Shown here: positions 37,906-46,554 of the stretch, one piece after another
How positions within the stretch are numbered: position 1 is the stretch's first letter
Layout: every line of letters begins with the position of its first letter
Translations under genes and position numbers: made by a program
NCBI GenBank assembly: GCA_947472645.1
Contig: CANJBQ010000006.1
Coordinates: 48,116 to 112,115 of the forward strand
Direction of reading: 5' to 3'
From: Burkholderiaceae bacterium
GTDB taxonomy: Bacteria; Pseudomonadota; Gammaproteobacteria; Burkholderiales; Burkholderiaceae
DNA length: 64,000 bases
Notes under the pieces: generated by a model
Seen by the model: the letters and a program-made list of their open reading frames with translations, nothing else
Told to the model about the DNA's origin: nothing
Database searches by the model: none

Positions 37906-38892
37906 ATGTATAAAAGAATAATTCAATTATTCTCATTTGTTGCTATTTTCTGCACACTGCTCGCATCTAGTTACGCTCAAAATAATGTCGCTAATTACCC
38001 CAATAAGGTTGTTACTCTTATTGTTCCTTTTACTTCAGGAAGTGGCAGCGATACTATCTCTAGAATCATTAGCCCTAAACTTAGTGAACGTTGGAAACAG
38101 GCCGTCATAGTTGATAACCGTGCCGGTGCAAGTGGCAATATAGGTACTGATCATGCCGCTAAATCTGCTCCAGATGGTTACAGTATTCTTATGGCGATCG
38201 ATACCATGACCATGACACCAGCGGTGTACAAAACGCTACCTTATGACCCGATAAAAGATTTAGAGCCCATCGCTAGGATTGCTACATCGAGTTATGGTCT
38301 TGCTGTAACGAATACCCTACCGGCTAAAGATGTGAATACCTTAATGTCACTCATTAAAAGTAAGCCTGGCCAATTGAACTACGGCTCACCAGGAAACGGG
38401 ACGCCACATCATTTATCAATGGAATTACTGAAAAGTCTAAAGGGTTTAGATATCGTTCACGTTCCCTATAAAGGGATCTCCAATGCAACAACCGACCTGA
38501 TCGGTGGACAAGTACAAGTCATGTTCGCCACCTTTAATTCTTTATTGCCGTTTGCAAAGGCAGGGAAATTGCGCATGATCGCCGTGACTGGTCCAAAACG
38601 CTCAGAGCTAATGCCAGAAGTCCCAACCTTTACCGAGCAAGGCATCCCTGAATTAGAAAATCTTTATCCTTGGTATGGTGTTTTAGTTCCAACAGGAACA
38701 CCTAAAGATATTCAATCAAAAATCTACAACGATTATATTTCCATCATGAAACTTCCTGAAGTAGAAAAACAACTCAATGATTTAGGGATCTACGTCAGAT
38801 TAACCAACGGTGAACAATTGAAAGAGATTATTCAATCAGATATTGCCCGCTGGAAAAAAGTTGTCAAAGATGCCAACATACAAGCGAACTAA
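37906..38892 (+). CDS. TctC/Bug-family substrate-binding protein
   Basis: ANYPNKVVTLIVPFTSGSGSDTISRIISPKL; VDNRAGASGNIGTDHAAKSAPDGYSIL; HVPYKGIS. Confidence 0.96.
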   Translation: MYKRIIQLFSFVAIFCTLLASSYAQNNVANYPNKVVTLIVPFTSGSGSDTISRIISPKLSERWKQAVIVDNRAGASGNIGTDHAAKSAPDGYSILMAIDTMTMTPAVYKTLPYDPIKDLEPIARIATSSYGLAVTNTLPAKDVNTLMSLIKSKPGQLNYGSPGNGTPHHLSMELLKSLKGLDIVHVPYKGISNATTDLIGGQVQVMFATFNSLLPFAKAGKLRMIAVTGPKRSELMPEVPTFTEQGIPELENLYPWYGVLVPTGTPKDIQSKIYNDYISIMKLPEVEKQLNDLGIYVRLTNGEQLKEIIQSDIARWKKVVKDANIQAN

Positions 38893-38896
38893 TTAC

Positions 38897-39949
38897 ATGA
38901 CTACTCTTACCTCCACTCAACCTGTTATCGACATTTACAACCATGTCATGCCGCCTAGCTATATGGAGGAACTGAAAAAATATAGCAAAGATCCTGGTCT
39001 TTTAAAAAGAATGTCTTCTCTTCGCTTACTTTGGGATATTCCAGCACGCGTAGAGATGTTAAAAAAATGGCCTCAGGTAAAACAAGTCTTAACATTAGCT
39101 GTTCCCTCTCCCGAAATGTTAGTCGATGGTGATCTATCACCTAAATTAGCTCGTATTGCCAATCAAGGTATGTATGAGATGTGCCAAACATGGCCAGACT
39201 TTTTTCCAACATTTGCTGCTACCTTGCCAATGAATAACCCTGCAGCCGCTCTGATTGAAATGGATTATGCGATTGAGCATTTTGGCGCAAGGGGCGTTCA
39301 AGTTCTCTCAAGTGTCAATGGCGTAGCACTAGATCACCCTGACTATTTTCCTATTTTTGAACGTATGGCCAATCATCATCAACTACCTATTTGGATGCAT
39401 CCGATTCGTCTTGCGAAAAAGCCGGATTATGTCGATGAGGAAAAATCAAAATATGAGGTCTGGCAAGTATTAGGCTGGCCCTTCGAGACAAGCGTAGCCA
39501 TGTCTCGACTTGTATTTTCTGGAGTTCTAGAGAAATTACCAAACCTTAAAATCATTACCCATCATTGTGGTGGCATGATTCCTTACTTTAGTGGCCGTGC
39601 TGAAACCCTCTGGGCGCAACTCGGATCACGAAGTGCAGATAATAGTGAAGCAGATGTACTGAAGTCATTGAGTAAGCCTCCAATCGATTATTTCAAAATG
39701 TTTTATGGCGATACTGTCTTGGGTGGCTCTGCCTCAGCACTTCGTTGCGGCCTAGACTTTTTTGGAACAGATCATGTTGTCTTTGCCAGTGATTGCCCAT
39801 TTGACCCTGAAGGCGGTGAGATGTATATCCGTGAAGGGATCAAGTCTGTTTTTGCAGTGGGTTTAAGCTCAGAAGAAATTCATCAGGTGTGTTGCTCAAA
39901 TGCCAACCTGCTGATGAAAACAAAAATTAATGCCGGAGATAAAACATGA
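38897..39949 (+). CDS. Amidohydrolase-2 family protein (ACMSD/resorcylate decarboxylase-like)
   Basis: Start set to MTTLTSTQPVIDIYNHVMPPSY; LPIWMHPIRLA, KIITHHCGGMIPYFSGR, DHVVFASDCPFDPEGG. Confidence 0.9.
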   Translation: MTTLTSTQPVIDIYNHVMPPSYMEELKKYSKDPGLLKRMSSLRLLWDIPARVEMLKKWPQVKQVLTLAVPSPEMLVDGDLSPKLARIANQGMYEMCQTWPDFFPTFAATLPMNNPAAALIEMDYAIEHFGARGVQVLSSVNGVALDHPDYFPIFERMANHHQLPIWMHPIRLAKKPDYVDEEKSKYEVWQVLGWPFETSVAMSRLVFSGVLEKLPNLKIITHHCGGMIPYFSGRAETLWAQLGSRSADNSEADVLKSLSKPPIDYFKMFYGDTVLGGSASALRCGLDFFGTDHVVFASDCPFDPEGGEMYIREGIKSVFAVGLSSEEIHQVCCSNANLLMKTKINAGDKT

Positions 39950-40737
39950 TTATTGAAGCAAATGGTATAAAAATCCATTATGAAATTGATGGTGACGAAA
40001 ATAAACCTTGGTTAACGATGGTGACAGGTATTACGAATGACACAACCATGTGGGATGGCCAAATCGATACCCTCAAAAATGATTTCCATATATTACGGTA
40101 CGATCTTCGCGGACAGGGCAAAACCAGCGCTACTCATGGCCCATATTCCGTCGAATTACTGTGCCAGGATTTATTGGCTCTTTGGGATGCCTTAGCAATT
40201 AAAAAGAGTCATCTAACTGGGTTGGGACTTGGGGGCTCTATTTGCTTAGCTATGGGCATTCACCATTCTGACCGCATTATTAAACTAGTACCATGCTGTT
40301 GCCGCTCAAAAATGGTACCTGCCTTTGCTAGTATGTGGCAGGATCTGCTGAGCAATGTTCGTGACAATGGTATCGAGTCTATTGTAGAAAATACTGCCCA
40401 ACGTTGGTTCTCCGATACCTTTAAAACCCAATATCCAGAAAAATTAAATGCTGTGCGCCAAATGATTCGCGGCACAAGTGCTGATGGCTATCATGGCGTT
40501 GTGAGTGCTTTCATTAACCTTAATATTGAAGATCAATTAAAAAATATAAAAGTACCAACCATGTTAATGGGAGGTGCTGAAGATAAAGTGGGTGGTCCTG
40601 AAGATATAATGCGTACCATTGCAGAACATATTCCTGGGGGATCTTACATACCAGTTCCCAATGCCGCACACATTGCTAATCTGCAAAATCCAGATGGCTT
40701 TAATAAAATCTTGCATACTTTCTTAATGCAATCTTAA
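39946..40737 (+). CDS. Alpha/beta hydrolase fold protein (3-oxoadipate enol-lactonase-like) with atypical nucleophile elbow GLGLGG
   Basis: 263 aa; RYDLRGQGKTSATHGPYSVELLCQDLLALWDAL; HLTGLGLGGSICLAMG; VPNAAHIANLQNPDGF. Confidence 0.88.
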   Translation: MIIEANGIKIHYEIDGDENKPWLTMVTGITNDTTMWDGQIDTLKNDFHILRYDLRGQGKTSATHGPYSVELLCQDLLALWDALAIKKSHLTGLGLGGSICLAMGIHHSDRIIKLVPCCCRSKMVPAFASMWQDLLSNVRDNGIESIVENTAQRWFSDTFKTQYPEKLNAVRQMIRGTSADGYHGVVSAFINLNIEDQLKNIKVPTMLMGGAEDKVGGPEDIMRTIAEHIPGGSYIPVPNAAHIANLQNPDGFNKILHTFLMQS

Positions 40738-40758
40738 TCAAACAACCTGGAGCTATTT

Positions 40759-41721
40759 TTGAAAAAAATATTACAGTTATCTTTTGCCGCCTATTTCTTG
40801 ATCATTGGAGTAGCCTTTGCAGATACCTATCCTTCCAAAATGATCCGAATTGTAGAGCCAGCAGGCCCCGGAAGTGCGGTCGATAATGCGGCAAGAGACC
40901 TTACTCCAGGAATGTCAGACCTATTAGGTCAACAAGTCATTATTGATAATAAACCTGGCGCAAATAGCGCTATAGGAGCAAACGAAGTAGCCCGCGCACC
41001 AGCTGATGGATATACCTTATTCCACGGTAATGTCAACAATGCGCTCAATGATCTTCTGCTAAAAAATAACTGCTGTAAGTTGGGAGATGCTTTGGTGCCA
41101 GTAACGCGTGTGGTTAGCGTTCCATTAGTCATGGTGGTCCATCCATCTCTTCCTGTTAACAATCTTAAAGAGTTTCTTGCTTACGCTAAGGCAGAACCCA
41201 CCAAAGTTACAAACGCTTCAGGTGGCGCAGGCTCGATTACACAATTACTGGGTGAGTTAACTAAAACCAAAGCAGGTATTTCCATGACTGAAATACCTTA
41301 TAAAGCAATTGGTGCAGAAATGCCAGATTTATTGGGTGGACATGTCATGGTCGCTTATTTAGCCCCTGTCGTAGTTGCTCAACATATTAAGTCTGGTAAA
41401 TTAAAAGCCCTTGGAGTTGCTGGAGCCAAACGTATTTCAATCATGCCTGAAGTGCCTACTCTGGCAGAGGCAGGCCTCTCAGGCGTTGAGGGCGCAGGAT
41501 GGAATGGTATTTTTGTTCCAAAAGGAACTCCTGAACCTGTGATCACACGACTATTTGCTGAAATTAACAAGGTCATGAATACCTCTGGATATAAAGCAAA
41601 AGCTGCTACCTATGGCTATGAGATTGGTAGTGAAAGTCCTGAGAGTTTTAATCAATTTGTCAAAGATGAAATTGTTAAATGGGGTAAAGTCATTAAAGAC
41701 GCCAATATTAAACTCGATTAA
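40759..41721 (+). CDS. TctC/Bug-family substrate-binding protein (divergent, CC-containing)
   Basis: DTYPSKMIRIVEPAGPGSAVDNAARDLTPGM; IDNKPGANSAIGANEVARAPADGYTLF; TTG start. Confidence 0.94.
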   Translation: MKKILQLSFAAYFLIIGVAFADTYPSKMIRIVEPAGPGSAVDNAARDLTPGMSDLLGQQVIIDNKPGANSAIGANEVARAPADGYTLFHGNVNNALNDLLLKNNCCKLGDALVPVTRVVSVPLVMVVHPSLPVNNLKEFLAYAKAEPTKVTNASGGAGSITQLLGELTKTKAGISMTEIPYKAIGAEMPDLLGGHVMVAYLAPVVVAQHIKSGKLKALGVAGAKRISIMPEVPTLAEAGLSGVEGAGWNGIFVPKGTPEPVITRLFAEINKVMNTSGYKAKAATYGYEIGSESPESFNQFVKDEIVKWGKVIKDANIKLD

Positions 41722-41733
41722 AAAGAAATTCTT

Positions 41734-42570
41734 ATGCCCTACGCAAAAATTCGTTCTGTCAATATTTTTTATGAGACTTTCGGTACACATGGTCCTTGGC
41801 TGGCCTTAAACTCAGGCGGGCGTAATAGCCATGCAGAAATGGCTCCTTTAGCAAAACAGATTGCAGAAAAGGGTTTTCGCGTTCTCGTTCACGATCGTCG
41901 AAATACAGGCGCCTCTCAAATGCTATTCGAAGGTACTGACGGCGAAGAAGAGATTTGGGCAGACGACCTGTATGAACTCATGAAATCACTGAATGCACTC
42001 CCGTCCTATTTTGCTGGTTCATCGGCAGGGGCACGTTTGTCAATGATGGTAAATCGCCGACATCCTGAAGCCGTCAAAGGACTGTTACTGATGCGCGTGA
42101 CTGGTGGAGCTTTTGCGGCTGGAAGACTACCAAACATGTATTACCTACAGTTTATTCATGCCGCCAAAGAAAATGGAATGGCTGGCGTCTGTAATACTCA
42201 GCCCTATATCGACCGACTAGCACTCAACTCGGACAACCGCGCTTATCTGATGTCCCTAGACCCACAAGAGTACATTCGTCAACAAGAGTTTTGGCTAGAA
42301 AAATTTCTACTCGGTCCACGTTCACCAGTGATGGGGATGGAAAATACCGAATTGCAACAATTTAATTTACCAGTATTAGTCGTTCCTGGTAACGATAAAA
42401 CCCACGCTAGTGCAAATGGTATTACAGCACATCAACTCATACCAAAAAGCGAACTATTCCAGTTACCCACAACAGACCAAGATGTCGATTTGATCGCATT
42501 CCCATTGTGGGCAGAATTCTACCCACTTCTCACAAAGCGTTTCGTCAAATTTATGCAAGATCACCCATAA
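41734..42570 (+). CDS. Alpha/beta hydrolase
   Basis: 278 aa; VLVHDRRNTGASQM; YFAGSSAGARLSMMVNRRHPEAVKGLLLM. Confidence 0.88.
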   Translation: MPYAKIRSVNIFYETFGTHGPWLALNSGGRNSHAEMAPLAKQIAEKGFRVLVHDRRNTGASQMLFEGTDGEEEIWADDLYELMKSLNALPSYFAGSSAGARLSMMVNRRHPEAVKGLLLMRVTGGAFAAGRLPNMYYLQFIHAAKENGMAGVCNTQPYIDRLALNSDNRAYLMSLDPQEYIRQQEFWLEKFLLGPRSPVMGMENTELQQFNLPVLVVPGNDKTHASANGITAHQLIPKSELFQLPTTDQDVDLIAFPLWAEFYPLLTKRFVKFMQDHP

Positions 42571-42583
42571 ATCTACCGCTTAT

Positions 42584-43333
42584 TTACCAGGCAGTTTCTA
42601 ATCCATACTTTTTAATCAAGGGAACTGCTGGTCCAGATTTTAAAGTCTTTATCAAATCTTTTGTGGCCGCTAAGTCTCTCACTTGCTCATGAATGCCAAA
42701 AGCAAAAATGGTGACGAACTGAATCTCCGGTGGCAATGGCCCTACTAAATCAATTCCAGGAACCGAGAGTATCTCTGGTACTTGTTGAAACCCTATCTCT
42801 GCATCCCCGCGTTCTACAACGGCTCCGACCGGCTCACCTTGAATGACTTTTAATTTAGGGGCGATTGCCTCGGTGACTCCCATCTTCTGAAATAAAGATA
42901 CTAAATAAACACCACTCGGGCCTGTCGAATACGCGACTGATTTAGCGTTAAGCAACGCCGTCTTTACGGCTTCGGCTGAACTAATATCTGGTTTAACTGA
43001 ACCTTTTCTCATGCCAATGCCAATTCCAGACTTAACGTAATCTTGACGTGAGCCAGCCTGTATTTTGCCAAGTCGCGTTAACTCATCAATACCATTACTA
43101 GCGACAATGACGAGGTCTGCTGCCTCGCCACCCTTTAGACGGTTCATAATCTCCACAGTAGGTAACCACAATGTTGTGACACGATGGCCAGTTGCTTTTT
43201 CAAACTCCGGAATCATCGCTAAATAGGCTTCTTTAAATGCTACAGAAGATATCACCTTAATCTCAGATGCCATCACTTGCGCTCCTATTGTCATACCAAT
43301 CATCCCTATGATGATGGTGAGTATTCTTTTCAT
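42584..43333 (-). CDS. ModA-like substrate-binding protein
   Basis: 249 aa; signal peptide; EIKVISSVAFKEAYLAMIPEFEKATGHRVTT..ADLVIVASNGIDELTRLGKI; GDAEIGFQQVPEIL. Confidence 0.87.
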   Translation of the reverse strand: MKRILTIIIGMIGMTIGAQVMASEIKVISSVAFKEAYLAMIPEFEKATGHRVTTLWLPTVEIMNRLKGGEAADLVIVASNGIDELTRLGKIQAGSRQDYVKSGIGIGMRKGSVKPDISSAEAVKTALLNAKSVAYSTGPSGVYLVSLFQKMGVTEAIAPKLKVIQGEPVGAVVERGDAEIGFQQVPEILSVPGIDLVGPLPPEIQFVTIFAFGIHEQVRDLAATKDLIKTLKSGPAVPLIKKYGLETAW

Positions 43334-43369
43334 ATTGATCTCCCAAGGTTTATTCGTTGTTATAGTAAA

Positions 43370-43888
43370 TTAATGCCCAACATGTAATGCATTTAACAAT
43401 CTTGAAACCATGTTGTAGGCTGAAATCGTCGTAACAACTTCCAAGATTTCTTGATCATTAAAATATTTCTTCACAAGTGAGTAAAGCTCATCAGGTACCT
43501 GTACCTGCTTAGTCATCACATCTGTGAACTCTAATACTTTAACTTCTAGCTCAGAAAATCCACTACTCACTTTATCTTTCTGGAGCTCTTCAAGTTGCAT
43601 CTGAGTAACACCCTCTTTGAGGGCAATTGGTGCGTGAGCATCAAACTCAAACTGAGCACGATTCAAAACTGCTACCCGAAGAATCATCAGCTCACGAAGA
43701 CGTGCAGGTAATGAACTTTTATTTCTAACAGCAGTAAGTAATGCTTCCCAACCCTTTGCAATTTCAGGACTATTGAGTAATACCTGATACAGCGGAGAAA
43801 TTCGACCACGCTCTTTTAAAATTCGTGCTTCAATTTCTGCTAATTCAGGTTTTGAGCCTGGGACAACTTCTTGTATACGTTTATTCAT
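43370..43888 (-). CDS. Carboxymuconolactone decarboxylase-family protein
   Basis: 172 aa; LPARLRELMILRVAVLNRAQFEFDAHAPIALKEGV (CMD core; no CxxC). Confidence 0.88.
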   Translation of the reverse strand: MNKRIQEVVPGSKPELAEIEARILKERGRISPLYQVLLNSPEIAKGWEALLTAVRNKSSLPARLRELMILRVAVLNRAQFEFDAHAPIALKEGVTQMQLEELQKDKVSSGFSELEVKVLEFTDVMTKQVQVPDELYSLVKKYFNDQEILEVVTTISAYNMVSRLLNALHVGH

Positions 43889-43890
43889 AT

Positions 43891-44853
43891 TTACTCTGGT
43901 TTAATATTTTTATCTTTAATTAATTTTGTCCACTTATTGATATCACTCTTCAAGATCGTGGCCAACTCTTCCGCGGTAGATCCAACCAGGTCAGCGCCCG
44001 ACTGAAGCAATCGATTTTTAATCTCTTCTTGAGCTAACACCTTTTTAATTGCTGCATTGATGCGCTCGATTTCAGCTTTAGAAGTTCCAGCCTTTGCAAA
44101 CATCGCATACCAATTATTCGAATCTACTCCAGGCACGCCCATCTCCACAAATGTTTTAACCTCTGGTAGCGCCGGACTTCTTTTGTTAGAAGCAATACCA
44201 ATAGCTTTCAATTTACCGGATTTAATATAACTGATAAGACCTGGTATATCACCAAAAAATCCGTCTACGTGTCCGCCAAGTACGTCAGTAATGGCAGGCG
44301 CCGCACCTTTATAGGGGACATGGAGTAATTTTCCTTTAGTAGAGTCAGCAAGTTGCTCCATCGCTAAATGCGGTACGCTCCCCGTTCCTGAAGATGCCAT
44401 GGTGAGTTCTTTTTGTTTAGATAACGCCACAAACTCAACGCCATTATTCGCGGGGTTAGATGGATTAACTACTAAAACTTCGACGTTATTAACGACTAAA
44501 GATACTGGCGCAAAATCTTTTAGTGAGTTGTAGGGTAGCTTTTCATACAATCCAGGATTGATTGCCACAGCTCCAGCACTTGTAAACCAAAGTACTTTGC
44601 CATCAGCAGGTGCATTAATCATATATTCAGCGGCAATTGCTCCATTACCGCCAGGTTTATTTTCAATCAGAATTTGCGTATTGAGTTCTTTACCTAAAGG
44701 CTCAGCAATCGTCCTTGCCACAAAGTCAACAGGACCTCCTGGAGGAAAAGCCACTAACATCTTGATGACGTTATTTTGTGCCTGTGCCATCGTCATGCAA
44801 AAAAGACTCAATCCAATACTCACAAATCGATTCAGTAAATTTCTATTGTTCAT
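43891..44853 (-). CDS. TctC/Bug-family substrate-binding protein
   Basis: Start set to MNNRNLLNRFVSIGLSLFCMTMAQAQ; KMLVAFPPGGPVDFVARTIAEPL; IENKPGGNGAIAAEYMINAPADGKVLW. Confidence 0.95.
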   Translation of the reverse strand: MNNRNLLNRFVSIGLSLFCMTMAQAQNNVIKMLVAFPPGGPVDFVARTIAEPLGKELNTQILIENKPGGNGAIAAEYMINAPADGKVLWFTSAGAVAINPGLYEKLPYNSLKDFAPVSLVVNNVEVLVVNPSNPANNGVEFVALSKQKELTMASSGTGSVPHLAMEQLADSTKGKLLHVPYKGAAPAITDVLGGHVDGFFGDIPGLISYIKSGKLKAIGIASNKRSPALPEVKTFVEMGVPGVDSNNWYAMFAKAGTSKAEIERINAAIKKVLAQEEIKNRLLQSGADLVGSTAEELATILKSDINKWTKLIKDKNIKPE

Positions 44854-44866
44854 GTTTTTCTTTCTA

Positions 44867-45667
44867 TTAATCACACTTGGCAGACATTCCGCCATCAATC
44901 ACTATTTCAGTACCTGTGATAAATCGCGCTTCTTCAGATGCTAAAAAAACTGCTGCATTAGCCGTATCCATTCCGTCACCCATAAACGGTAATGGAATAC
45001 GTGCTTGGCGTTGCTCTAATATAGTGGATACATCACCGCCAGTCCGCTGCTTTGCTAGACGCGTCTCAACCATCGGTGTATGTAATTGCCCCGGCACAAT
45101 GGTGTTCACCCGAATATTTTGTTTGGCATATTGCACAGCAAGTACTTTTGAGAACTGAATAATTCCAGCCTTTGTAGCGGCATAGGCAATTTGAGCAGAT
45201 CCTGTCCAGCGCATACCGGAAGTCGAGGCCATATTAATAATAGAACCTGATCCTTGCTGAATCATACCGGGTAGTACATATTTACAGGTTAAAAAAACGC
45301 TCTTCAGGTTGTAATCGACCTGAGTATCCCAAATCTCTTCAGTCATCTCCACTGGCCCACCTTTAGCAGATCCTCCAACATTGTTGACTAAGATATCAAT
45401 GCGGCCAAAACGCTGAAGACACTCTTGCACCATCTGCTCAATCGAAGAGGATTGCATGACGTCAACAATCCCTTTATGAATATTCACTTTTTCTTCTTTA
45501 GCGTAGGAGAGTGTTTCATCCAAACGCGCCTCATCGATATCCGTGGCAAATACTTGCGCACCTTCTTGAGCAAACCGAATCGTCATCGCCCTACCATTAC
45601 CCCAGCCTGGGCCAACGGATCCTGCACCTGTAATTAAGGCGACCTTACCTTTTAATCGATCTGACAT
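44867..45667 (-). CDS. Short-chain dehydrogenase/reductase (SDR)
   Basis: 266 aa; GKVALITGAGSVGPGWGNGRAMTIRFAQEGA; IDILVNNVGGSA; YAATKAGIIQFSK. Confidence 0.94.
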   Translation of the reverse strand: MSDRLKGKVALITGAGSVGPGWGNGRAMTIRFAQEGAQVFATDIDEARLDETLSYAKEEKVNIHKGIVDVMQSSSIEQMVQECLQRFGRIDILVNNVGGSAKGGPVEMTEEIWDTQVDYNLKSVFLTCKYVLPGMIQQGSGSIINMASTSGMRWTGSAQIAYAATKAGIIQFSKVLAVQYAKQNIRVNTIVPGQLHTPMVETRLAKQRTGGDVSTILEQRQARIPLPFMGDGMDTANAAVFLASEEARFITGTEIVIDGGMSAKCD

Positions 45668-45690
45668 ATAGCGTCTTTTGTCTTGAATTA

Positions 45691-46554
45691 TTATTTAAAC
45701 CCATAAAAACGTTCTGGATTTTTTACCATTATATGCATCAACTTCGCTGAAGTATCCGCAATCTGACTAATGGCATCAACTAAGATCTCATCCTGAGGAA
45801 TATGGTGATGATTAGGATGAGGCCAATCCGTACCCCAAACACATTTATCCGTAAATTGATTCACCATGATCTTGGCTAATTGAATGCCCTGTGTATATGG
45901 CACTCCTTTTACTATTCGATCAACCCCACTCACTTTCATATGCATTTTAGGATCATCCATCAGATGCAACAAGGCCTGAAAATCTTTGTGATTTTCACCT
46001 AAGGTGGCATCTACTCTGCCGATATGGTCAATCATCACTGGAGCGGCTGACTTTTTGAGTTGAGGCGCTAACTCATGCACTAAATCACTACTAAAGTGAA
46101 CTTGTAAATGCATATTCAGAGGCTCTAAACGTTTGGTTAACTCTAAAATATCCTCCATGCTGTCACTATTTTTTAAATGCGCCATAAAGTTAAATCGTAT
46201 ACCCCGGAAACCTTGTAAATACATTTCTTTCAAGGTGGTGGTATCGACCTTCGCCGAACTTAAGGCAACGCCTAAATAAGTTCCTGGTCGGGCTTGCATA
46301 GCGTCCACTACTACCGCATTATCTAAACCATGTAATGCCGTTTGTACGATGACGCAACGCTCAATCGCTAAAAGATCATGCAGTGCAAATAAAGTCTCTT
46401 TTGGAGCATCAACAGGCGTAAAGTTTCTATGTTGAACATAAGGAAAGCGCTCTGCAGGTCCGAATATATGGCAATGCGCATCACATGAAAGAGGCGGTAA
46501 TCTTAAGTTAGGTTTTTTGGGGTGAACTTCATACGTTTGTATTAGATCAGTCAT
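45691..46554 (-). CDS. Amidohydrolase-2 family protein, 2-pyrone-4,6-dicarboxylate lactonase (LigI)-like
   Basis: Start set to MTDLIQTYEVHPKKP; LPPLSCDAHCHIFGPAERFPY; LEPLNMHLQVHF; VMIDHIGRVDA; CVWGTDWPHPNHHHIPQDEILVD. Confidence 0.9.
   Translation of the reverse strand: MTDLIQTYEVHPKKPNLRLPPLSCDAHCHIFGPAERFPYVQHRNFTPVDAPKETLFALHDLLAIERCVIVQTALHGLDNAVVVDAMQARPGTYLGVALSSAKVDTTTLKEMYLQGFRGIRFNFMAHLKNSDSMEDILELTKRLEPLNMHLQVHFSSDLVHELAPQLKKSAAPVMIDHIGRVDATLGENHKDFQALLHLMDDPKMHMKVSGVDRIVKGVPYTQGIQLAKIMVNQFTDKCVWGTDWPHPNHHHIPQDEILVDAISQIADTSAKLMHIMVKNPERFYGFK

Noticed and set aside
44558-44944. 128-aa plus-strand ORF
   Set aside because: Antisense to tctC and the SDR 3' end; translation is the reverse complement of conserved coding sequence.
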